The notes under the pieces were generated by a model that worked only from the letters and a program-made list of their open reading frames with translations, made no database searches and was not told where the DNA came from. This document shows positions 1 through 5,767 of a stretch of 21,419 bases of DNA, piece by piece (the first letter of the stretch is position 1; each line of letters begins with the position of its first letter). Location: the NCBI GenBank assembly GCA_910585645.1, contig CAJUFP010000087.1, forward strand, positions 1-21,419, in the 5' to 3' direction. This DNA is from an uncultured Hungatella sp. Its GTDB lineage: Bacteria; Bacillota; Clostridia; Lachnospirales; Lachnospiraceae. Made by a program: the position numbers and the translations under genes.

Positions 1-165
1 CCGTATCTCATTTTTCAGCATACGCTTGATTTTGTCGCTCATGGTTTCCCTGCTGTTCTTGCTCCGATACCGGCTGTCAGTGACAGTAAACACCTGCTCC
101 ATGGCATACTCGGTACTGCGCTCCACTCCTAAGTATAGATTTCCTGTCTGGTAAGGACATAGAAA
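1..165 (-). pseudogene. Possible remnant of a DnaC/IstB-like ATP-binding protein
   Basis: An open minus-strand frame runs off the left edge of the window. It contains the stretch LGVERSTEYAMEQVF followed by TVTDSRYRS. From memory this matches the segment just after the Walker B motif in the DnaC/IstB-like helicase loaders carried by integrative conjugative elements. No start codon precedes it. The frame opens inside the tail of the neighbouring secreted-protein gene and passes through that gene's terminator, so the N-terminal Walker A part is missing. After the matching stretch (about 25 residues) the sequence no longer resembles the family to me. I read it as a broken replication gene of the mobile element. 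It could also be chance similarity in a frame that happens to be open. Confidence 0.4.
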
Positions 166-199
166 AAGCCACTGGCCCTTTGTTGCCAGTGACTTTTTC
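162..199 (-). terminator. Rho-independent terminator after the secreted-protein gene
   Basis: Arms at 162-176 and 185-199 form a 15-bp stem with one T.G wobble around an 8-nt loop. On the minus strand the 3' arm ends in a run of five T. It lies 21 bp past the stop codon of the gene at 221-946. Confidence 0.75.
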
Positions 200-220
200 C
201 ATACCTTATCCTGTGTTCTG

Positions 221-946
221 TCAAGAGCCTATACTGTCTGTGTTTCTTATATAAGCAATACAGATTACTTTATCATTGCTGTCAAAATAGAACCTTATAT
301 CATAGTTAGCCCATTGCCCAACATACTCGCTGCTTGCTTCCAGAGGATATTGAATATAACTTACCTGTCCCAACCTTAAAAAGATATTCGAACTTTCCTT
401 TTGTAAGTAATAGCGGTATAGAGTATCGTTTTCTGCCGAAATATTTGAAACAGTGACCGGGACTTTTCCATAAGCATTCGTTACATCCGTTCTATTGCTT
501 TTGAATGAAATCCCACGGTTCGTTGTAATGCTATCGCCATCTTCCTCCGCATACCATTGAAAAGTCCAATTATTATTATCCCAGTCCCAATCCCACAAAA
601 GATTATTACCATCTACAATAAAATCAGAATCAACAACAGATGCCCCATCTGTAATCATCGGCTGATTTGTTGCAGCATTCTGCTCCCAAACTCCATCCCC
701 ATTGACAACATAACCATCCGGTGTAGTAGTATTGGTAAGCATATACCCGTCAGCCCCCATATAGTACCATAAACCGCTGGCCGGTGACTGATACCACTGG
801 TTTGTCAGATAAGAACCATCGTCATTTTCAACCCACCAGCCTTTTGCATCCTGCCTCCATTCAGCCGCACTCGCCGTTACCACCGAAGCCATCGTCATGG
901 CTGCCGCCGCCGCAAACGCGACAACTGTTTTTAACTGTCTTTTCAT
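221..946 (-). CDS. Secreted cell-wall-binding-repeat protein with an unknown C-terminal domain
   Basis: The 241-residue product starts with a signal peptide (basic MKRQLK, an Ala-rich core, probable cleavage after ASA near residue 27). Residues 30-90 hold aromatic, Gly-rich cell-wall-binding repeats (WRQDAKGWWVENDDGSYLTN, then WYYMGADGYMLTN, then GYVVNGDGVW). This is the pattern of choline-binding/glucan-binding-like repeats in clostridial exported proteins. Residues 95-241 are rich in Trp, Asp and Asn (LLWDWDWDNNNW) and match no family I know. The ATG at 946 follows a purine-rich site (GGAAAGAGGG). The gene has its own terminator and no operon partner, so it looks like surface cargo of the mobile element. 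The repeats suggest anchoring to wall polymers; the function of the C-terminal domain is unknown. Confidence 0.85.
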   Translation of the reverse strand: MKRQLKTVVAFAAAAAMTMASVVTASAAEWRQDAKGWWVENDDGSYLTNQWYQSPASGLWYYMGADGYMLTNTTTPDGYVVNGDGVWEQNAATNQPMITDGASVVDSDFIVDGNNLLWDWDWDNNNWTFQWYAEEDGDSITTNRGISFKSNRTDVTNAYGKVPVTVSNISAENDTLYRYYLQKESSNIFLRLGQVSYIQYPLEASSEYVGQWANYDIRFYFDSNDKVICIAYIRNTDSIGS

Positions 947-1030
947 CTTTCCCTCTTTCCGCAGGCAACTCCTGCTTTCCTGTAATTTTGCCGTTTTAGA
1001 TTTACATTGTTACAAACGCCAAAATCGAAG

Positions 1031-1187
1031 AAATAAAAAAGACTACGAACACGGCAAACAAATCGTAGTCTTTTCAAACTCCGACTTCTCACTGAAAATA
1101 CCCCAGTGGCGGATCGCTCCGCCACCAAAGCACCTTCGTGAGAAATCAAGAACGAGGTGCCAGTATGCGTCCACACCAACACCTCGT
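1031..1187 (-). ncRNA. Candidate structured RNA (or structured leader) ending in a terminator
   Basis: Read on the minus strand, this stretch contains several precise pairings. P1 is an 8-bp helix (1180-1187 with 1152-1159). P2 is a 10-bp helix with one G.U (1138-1147 with 1083-1092). P2 encloses P3, a perfect 8-bp hairpin with a 4-nt loop (1106-1113 with 1118-1125). The terminator follows at 1035-1074. The P1 3' arm can instead pair with 1130-1138, so two folds compete, as in a switch. Open frames cross the region but no family is recognisable. A weak minus-strand promoter (TTGATG, 17 nt, TATTTA) lies at 1187-1215, but it would start transcription inside P1, so the 5' end is uncertain. The RNA may be independent or an attenuating leader of the secreted-protein gene whose ATG is about 90 bp beyond. 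I do not recognise the class. Confidence 0.5.
1035..1074 (-). terminator. Intrinsic terminator of the minus-strand RNA
   Basis: A perfect 12-bp inverted repeat (1037-1048 with 1063-1074) encloses a 14-nt loop. On the minus strand the 3' arm runs into six consecutive T. It lies upstream of the secreted-protein gene, so it either ends a separate RNA or acts as an attenuator. Confidence 0.75.
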
Positions 1188-1233
1188 AAATATATCTTAA
1201 GGTTGACTTCATCAACTTGACAACACAAAAAGA

Positions 1234-1262
1234 TTGCACTTTTACTTCCAGTGCTATATAAT
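1234..1262 (+). promoter_or_regulatory. Sigma-A-type promoter for a rightward transcript
   Basis: TTGCAC at 1234-1239, a 17-nt spacer and a perfect TATAAT at 1257-1262 point rightward. No plausible gene starts within the next 200 bp, but a structured stretch with its own terminator does follow. Confidence 0.65.
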
Positions 1263-1268
1263 TACACT

Positions 1269-1458
1269 TGTGTATCGCTGATTTCATCAGTATTGTGTGG
1301 TAGCTACGTTACCATGCCTTGCCACGGGGAGGTGCGAACTCTCCGTGGTGGTACACCTTTTCGTCCTATGATTTCTCAAAATTATTGTACCATAACTGTC
1401 ATATTTCCACAAGCCCTTTTTATGAAGGCACTTCCAGCGCACAGGAAGTGCTATTTTT
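1269..1458 (+). ncRNA. Candidate ~190-nt structured small RNA, divergent from the minus-strand RNA
   Basis: The boundaries are a strong promoter at 1234-1262 and a terminator at 1428-1458. Inside are a small hairpin (1278-1282 with 1286-1290) and a long stem in two parts: 1310-1314 with 1349-1353, and 1322-1330 with 1340-1348. The parts are separated by a 7-nt one-sided bulge, and the loop is 9 nt. One pair in the long stem is G.U, as expected of an RNA helix. Open frames here have no credible ribosome site or family match. It does not resemble 6S RNA, SRP RNA, RNase P RNA or tmRNA as I know them. It could be a regulatory RNA of the element or a copy-control-type transcript. Confidence 0.45.
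1428..1458 (+). terminator. Intrinsic terminator of the plus-strand RNA
   Basis: A perfect 8-bp stem, GCACTTCC (1428-1435) with GGAAGTGC (1444-1451) around an 8-nt loop, is followed by TA and five T on the plus strand. Confidence 0.65.
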
Positions 1459-1742
1459 CCGGCCTAAGCTCCTTAATCACAAGTCTTTCAACGAGTTCAA
1501 AGGGAATTTAAAATACAGCCGGTCACAAATTCACAGCCGTTATATGAACGTATACAATTTATGGACAACCTGCATAATCACAGCAATGATTCAATCAATC
1601 CGCGCTCCCGAAGGGCAGCGTCACCGAAGGGAACGGACATCCAAAGAACCGTTCTTTGGCACCCCAGCCAGGGAGCCCCCCAAGGGGCATAGGACATGCA
1701 CGGCAGGACATAAAATGCAGTAAGAGAGCGAGGGGAAAAGGA
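1459..1742 (+). other. Leader region before the tnpW-like gene
   Basis: This stretch has no convincing gene. A 134-codon open frame crosses it (1319-1723), but it also spans the small RNA and terminator and has no recognisable product. The right part holds two short inverted repeats, 1641-1659 and 1675-1688, and a TAAAAT-like box near 1709-1714 with no good -35 partner. It is probably the 5' leader or control region of the tnpW-recombinase unit. Confidence 0.4.
1641..1659. repeat. Perfect 9-bp inverted repeat (possible operator or leader hairpin)
   Basis: CCAAAGAAC and GTTCTTTGG face each other across a single C. Such near-continuous dyads commonly bind a dimeric regulator; in RNA it would be a 7-bp hairpin. 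It lies about 85 bp upstream of the tnpW-like start. Confidence 0.5.
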
Positions 1743-1919
1743 ATGAGCAGACCAATCTTGACCACAACCCCCCACACCATAGGAAAAGTGACGTATTACA
1801 TCGAATCAAAATCCAGTGAAAAAGCACGGGAAAATCTTGAAAAAAAGATAGAGAACCTAATCAAAAAAGACCTGGGAAAGCCGCCGGAACCCCCTTGTTT
1901 TTCAAACAAAAACGGGTAA
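1743..1919 (+). CDS. tnpW: TnpW-like transposon-encoded small protein
   Basis: The 58-residue product begins MSRPILTTTPHTIGKVTYYI and continues as a charged helix rich in Glu and Lys (SSEKARENLEKKIENLIKK). This pattern is typical of the small TnpW proteins found before TnpX-type recombinases in Tn4451-like and conjugative elements. The start is ATG 1743 because AGGGGAAAAGGA precedes it; upstream extension of the frame has no ribosome site. The recombinase gene starts 71 bp downstream on the same strand, so the two are probably co-transcribed. The biochemical role of TnpW is not established to my knowledge. The last residues (PPEPPCFSNKNG) look unlike the rest and may be element-specific. Confidence 0.75.
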   Translation: MSRPILTTTPHTIGKVTYYIESKSSEKARENLEKKIENLIKKDLGKPPEPPCFSNKNG

Positions 1920-1990
1920 CTTTTTGTGTCAGATATGCTCTAATAGAGGTAGTACAAAAGGCTTGTCTGACTGTCAGGAAAGGAGAAAAA

Positions 1991-3670
1991 ATGAAACAGT
2001 CAGACAGCAAAATCACAGCATTATATTGCAGGTTAAGCCAAGAGGATGAGCGGGCCGGTGAAAGTGAGAGCATATCCAATCAGAAAATGATTTTACAAAA
2101 ATATGCGGATGAACACCACTTTTTCAACACAAGGTTTTTTGTGGACGACGGGGTTTCCGGTGTGCGTTTTGACCGTGAGGGTTTCCAGTCCATGATTGCG
2201 GAAGTAGAAGCCGGGAATGTTTCCACGATCATCGTGAAAGACCTTTCCCGTCTGGGGCGGAACTACCTAAAAGTAGGCATGTACACGGAAATCTTATTTC
2301 CTGAAAAAAATGTGCGCTTTATCGCCATCAACAACGGGGTAGACAGCGAGACGCAAGGGGACAGCGATTTCACACCATTTTTAAATATCATGAATGAATG
2401 GTACGCAAAAGATACAAGTAAGAAAATCCGTGCGGTCAAGCAGGCCCAGGCTCAAAAAGGACAGCGTGTCAACGGGGAATACCCCTATGGCTATGTGGTG
2501 GACCCTGACAACAAAAACCACTTAATCCCAGACCCTGAAACCGCCCCGGTAGTCCGGCAGATTTTCTCCATGTACGGTCAGGGGGAGCGGATGTGTACCA
2601 TTCAGAAATGGCTGGCGGATCACAAGGTATTGACCGTAGGAGCGTTGCGTTTTCAGCGGACAGGGCTGGCCAGGTATGAGGCCGCCATGTCTGTCCCGTA
2701 TACCTGGCCGGACAAAACCATCTATGACATGCTGGCACGGCCCGAGTATCTGGGACATACGGTCACGGGAAAGTCCTATAAGGTGTCTTATAAGTCGAAA
2801 AAGACCGTGAGGAACCCATTGGAGAACTGCCACTTTTTTGAGAATACCCATGAACCGTTAGTGGATGAAGAAACCTTTGCCCTTGCCCAAAAGCGTCTTG
2901 AAACCCGCCACCGCCCGACCAAATCAAATGAGATTGACTTGTTTTCCGGGCTTCTCTTCTGTGGGGACTGCGGTTACAAAATGTATCTCCAGCAGGGGGG
3001 CGGGACACTGGAACGCAAACACGCCTACACTTGCGGCGCTTACCGGAACCGCCCAAGGAAAGTCACCAACTGTTCCACCCACTATATCCGAAAGTCCGTT
3101 CTCATGGAATTAGTCCTCGCTGATTTGCAGAGGGTGCTGTCTTATGTAAAGGACAGCGAAAAGGAATTTGTCCGGATGGCAACGGAATACGGGGAAAGGG
3201 AACTAAGCAAAGCCTTACGAAACCGTGAAAAGGAGCTTGCTAGGGCAGAAAAGCGGATAAAGGAAATCAATACCATTTTCCGTAAACTGTATGAGGACAA
3301 CGCCCTGGGCAGGCTGTCCAATGAGCAATTCTCTTTCATGGCTTCCGGTTATGAGGACGAGAAAAAGACCCTTACGGGACGTATAGAGGAACTGAAAACC
3401 TATCTCCATTCTGCCAGGGAGAAAAACTCGGACGTAAAGAAGTTCATCCAGCTAGTGAAACGCCATACAGAGATAAGGGAACTGACCTACGAGAATGTGC
3501 ATGAGTTTATCGACCGTATTCTTATATACGAACTGGACAAAGAAACCAATACCCGAAAGATCGAGATTTTCTATAACTTTGTGGGAAAGATTTGGAACAC
3601 TAAAGAGCCTGTTAAAAACACGTCTTACTTCCGTCAAATCGGTGCTGATGTTGAAAGCATTGTTATATAA
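1991..3670 (+). CDS. TnpX-like large serine recombinase of the element
   Basis: This 559-residue site-specific recombinase excises and integrates the element through a phosphoserine link. The N-terminal resolvase domain has the catalytic Ser16 in YCRLSQED, the ESISNQ segment and VKDLSRLGRNYL. A recombinase DNA-binding domain follows (about 170-290), then a zinc ribbon beginning LFCGDCG with further Cys at about residues 350-400. A coiled-coil stretch rich in Glu, Lys and Arg comes next, and the C-terminal segment ends in IEIFYNFVGKI, typical of the DUF4368 tail of TnpX-type enzymes. The frame extends upstream to 1895, but ATG 1991 follows AAAGGAG at good spacing and starts at the usual family position. 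The gene is the last one before the element junction near 3738, as is normal for these enzymes. It appears intact. Confidence 0.93.
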   Translation: MKQSDSKITALYCRLSQEDERAGESESISNQKMILQKYADEHHFFNTRFFVDDGVSGVRFDREGFQSMIAEVEAGNVSTIIVKDLSRLGRNYLKVGMYTEILFPEKNVRFIAINNGVDSETQGDSDFTPFLNIMNEWYAKDTSKKIRAVKQAQAQKGQRVNGEYPYGYVVDPDNKNHLIPDPETAPVVRQIFSMYGQGERMCTIQKWLADHKVLTVGALRFQRTGLARYEAAMSVPYTWPDKTIYDMLARPEYLGHTVTGKSYKVSYKSKKTVRNPLENCHFFENTHEPLVDEETFALAQKRLETRHRPTKSNEIDLFSGLLFCGDCGYKMYLQQGGGTLERKHAYTCGAYRNRPRKVTNCSTHYIRKSVLMELVLADLQRVLSYVKDSEKEFVRMATEYGERELSKALRNREKELARAEKRIKEINTIFRKLYEDNALGRLSNEQFSFMASGYEDEKKTLTGRIEELKTYLHSAREKNSDVKKFIQLVKRHTEIRELTYENVHEFIDRILIYELDKETNTRKIEIFYNFVGKIWNTKEPVKNTSYFRQIGADVESIVI

Positions 3671-3683
3671 GAAGGGATTAGAG

Positions 3684-3724
3684 ACGATACCAGGCAATTA
3701 TTTTTTTAATCTAAATGGTATCGT
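3684..3724. repeat. Inverted repeat at the element end
   Basis: ACGATACCA (3684-3692) and TGGTATCGT (3716-3724) are a perfect 9-bp inverted repeat around 23 nt that includes seven consecutive T. It sits between the recombinase stop and the probable element boundary. It may be a terminator or part of the recombination site. Confidence 0.6.
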
Positions 3725-3915
3725 TATTCTACCCCAACAAAATTAGTCCCCGTATACCCGTCATCCGACAATTCCAGGCTGGCCAGTTCCCGCAAATCCT
3801 CCCTCTCCTCCACATACGCTTCAATCAGCCTTCTCTGGTTTTTGATACTGTTGCTTTCCCCGTCCGCCTCATCTTCCAGAGAAAGGCGGTAATACTTTAT
3901 TAACAATCTCTCCAC
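3724..3915 (-). pseudogene. Serine recombinase cut after its N-terminal segment
   Basis: The 63-codon frame begins with GTG 3915, preceded by GGGGGAG at about 8 nt. It encodes only the start of a large serine recombinase: catalytic Ser12 in YYRLSLEDE, then GESNSIKNQRRLI and DDGYTGTNF. A normal protein of this family has 500-560 residues. The last five codons and the stop come from the adjacent mobile element. The remainder of the gene should lie beyond that element's far end, outside the window. It is the third recombinase of the leftward trio with 4051-5685 and 5768-7414. Confidence 0.8.
3736..3742. other. Probable right attachment junction of the TnpX-type element
   Basis: Leftward reading of the truncated recombinase matches its family through DDGYTGTNF and then becomes VGVE and a stop. 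In related proteins TNF is followed by a charged or Arg-Pro-Gly-Phe-like segment. Loss of similarity about 65-70 bp after the end of an intact large serine recombinase is expected at an integration junction. The exact crossover base cannot be fixed without the other end. Confidence 0.5.
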
Positions 3916-4022
3916 AGATCACTCCCCCTCTCAGCAGCTTAACAGCCTCCAACCGATCAGACAGCCCATCCTCCCGCCAAAAAAGCGCCTACAAAAAACA
4001 AAAAACATCTGACGCCCATCCC

Positions 4023-4040
4023 GGCGGGGCATCCCCCGCC
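4023..4040 (-). terminator. GC-rich hairpin after the second recombinase
   Basis: GGCGGGG (4023-4029) and CCCCGCC (4034-4040) form a perfect 7-bp hairpin with a 4-nt loop, 10 bp past the stop at 4051. No T run follows directly; runs of six T come only about 25 bp later. It may be a weak terminator or an mRNA-stability hairpin before the truncated third recombinase. Apart from this, 3916-4050 shows nothing. Confidence 0.3.
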
Positions 4041-4050
4041 GCCTGGACCG

Positions 4051-5685
4051 CTACAGCAGCCTTTGCATCTCATCCCGAAACCGAAAAGAAACCCTCACCC
4101 TGTTTCCCTCATAAACCTCAACCCTCTCGATCAGCCAATCAGCCAATTCCCCTGACAAAAGCTCCCCCTCCAAAACCTCCGACACAGCTCTGGGCGCAGG
4201 ATTCTCCCATGTATAAGCCGTACCCTTATGTCCCCCGTTTTTTGCCTCGCCCCCGGCCATCTCCTCCTCATATCGCTTCTTCCTGTAAAAAAACTCATCC
4301 TGGTCAAGAATCCCCTCCTTCCAATCCCCATAGAGCGCCGCCATTTTCCTCACAAAGCGATTCCGTTTATCCTCCCTGTCTCTCGCCCCCTCCTCCCATC
4401 GAAACGCCTCCCCAGCTTCCTCACCCTTCCTGCTGTGGAGCCATTCCCTCACCTGACAGGCCGCCTCAATCTGCCTTTGGAGCACACAGCCAAGCATCCC
4501 AAGCAGCTCCTGCTCCGGTAAACACTTGCGGCTGCACTGTCCCGTCTTTTCATGCCCGTCACAGACATACCGATACTTATCTTTACACGACCCCACATAC
4601 TTCCTTACCACAGCCCTTTTACAATCGCCGCAAAACACTTTCCCCTTCAAAATACCGCCCCTCTCCGATTTCCCGGCCAGCCCCCGATTCTCTTTTGTCA
4701 TGTTCTCATACCCCCTGTGCCTGTCCGCCCGGATTGCCTGCACTCTGTCAAACTGCTCTTTCGATATAATCCCCTCATGGGTCCCCGAGACAATATCCCA
4801 CTCGCTCTCAGGAACCTTCTCTCTCCTTCCCTTTATCTCCTTACTTCTCCTGGTTCCCTGAACCATATCCCCGATGTAAACACGGCTGGACAAAATCCCC
4901 CCGATGGTCTGCGGATACCAGCCAAACGTATTGGCATACCTGGCGTTTTTTACAATTCCCTTCTCATATTTATACCTGGCCGGACAGAGAACCTTACGTT
5001 CATTCAGGTACTTTGCTATGGCAGAATCACTGTATCCCTGCTCACACAAATCAAACATCGTCTGCACATGAACCGCTGCCTCCGGGTCCACGCCAATCAC
5101 ATGTTTATCCCCTGTCTTCTCATATCCGTACATGGCATAAGCGCCCAAAAAACATCCCCTTTTCCTCAATACCTTTTTTGCGGAACGCTCCTTTTTCGAA
5201 ATATCTCTGGCATAATTCTCATTCATAATATTCTTAAGGGGAATCAGGTAGGACAACTGGGCCGGGGTAGCTGTCAGGGTATCAAAGCCATCTGTAACCG
5301 CAATAAACCGAACATTCAGAAAAGGAAACACATGCTCAATATAATGCCCTGCCTCCAGATAATTTCTTCCGAACCGCGACAAATCCTTTACCATAATACA
5401 GTTAATCCGCCCGCCTCTCACCTCATCCATCATCTGCTCAAATCCGCTTCTCCTAAAATTCGTCCCCGTCTTTCCATCATCCGTAAACGTGGAAACCAGA
5501 CGAAAATCAGGCTTGTTTTCCATAAAATCCTTCAGCAAAGCAAACTGATTCCCAATAGATTCACTGTCCCTGTCCCCCGCCTCTTTATCCGACACCCTCA
5601 AATAAAATCCCACCTGATAACCAATGCCTTCTTGAAAACGTTCACCGGTCTGAACGCCGGCTTCCTTTCTGCTTTTTCTGGCCAT
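4051..5685 (-). CDS. Large serine recombinase (second of three)
   Basis: The product is 544 residues from ATG 5685. The frame could start at GTG 5718, but GGGGGAGG seven bases before ATG 5685 is far better. The resolvase domain has the catalytic Ser32 in FYLRVSDKE, then DSESIGNQ, TDDGKTGTNF and VKDLSRFGRNYLEAGHY. The recombinase domain spans roughly 190-300, followed by a zinc ribbon (VFCGDCKRAVV, then C at YRYVCDGH and CSRKC). The C-terminus (LADWLIERVEVYEGNRVRVS) is the usual tail after the coiled-coil. The N-terminus carries about 20 extra residues before the resolvase fold. It looks complete. It follows the 5768-7414 gene by 82 bp and probably shares its transcript; partners in such clusters may act together. 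Confidence 0.9.
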   Translation of the reverse strand: MARKSRKEAGVQTGERFQEGIGYQVGFYLRVSDKEAGDRDSESIGNQFALLKDFMENKPDFRLVSTFTDDGKTGTNFRRSGFEQMMDEVRGGRINCIMVKDLSRFGRNYLEAGHYIEHVFPFLNVRFIAVTDGFDTLTATPAQLSYLIPLKNIMNENYARDISKKERSAKKVLRKRGCFLGAYAMYGYEKTGDKHVIGVDPEAAVHVQTMFDLCEQGYSDSAIAKYLNERKVLCPARYKYEKGIVKNARYANTFGWYPQTIGGILSSRVYIGDMVQGTRRSKEIKGRREKVPESEWDIVSGTHEGIISKEQFDRVQAIRADRHRGYENMTKENRGLAGKSERGGILKGKVFCGDCKRAVVRKYVGSCKDKYRYVCDGHEKTGQCSRKCLPEQELLGMLGCVLQRQIEAACQVREWLHSRKGEEAGEAFRWEEGARDREDKRNRFVRKMAALYGDWKEGILDQDEFFYRKKRYEEEMAGGEAKNGGHKGTAYTWENPAPRAVSEVLEGELLSGELADWLIERVEVYEGNRVRVSFRFRDEMQRLL

Positions 5686-5767
5686 CACAGTCCTCCCCCT
5701 TACGCCCATGACTTTCACACGCTCCTACAGTCAGCGCGGTAAACGCCCAGGCCTGCCTGAACGGTTC

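Noticed and set aside
943..1287. Minus-strand frames of 114 and 61 codons across the structured region
   Set aside because: They run through precise hairpins and a terminator and have no ribosome site or recognisable family. RNA structure explains the conservation-like features better.
1269..1458. Identification of the plus-strand RNA as 6S or SRP RNA
   Set aside because: The ends do not pair into the long 6S hairpin, and the SRP apical loop signature is absent.
1319..1723. 134-codon plus-strand frame before the tnpW-like gene
   Set aside because: It starts within a hairpin, crosses a terminator with a T run, has no Shine-Dalgarno site and shows unlikely composition.
4552..5742. 396-codon plus-strand frame
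   Set aside because: It is the mirror of the minus-strand recombinase gene, which has full domain structure. The plus-strand product is Pro/His/Ile-rich with no family features.
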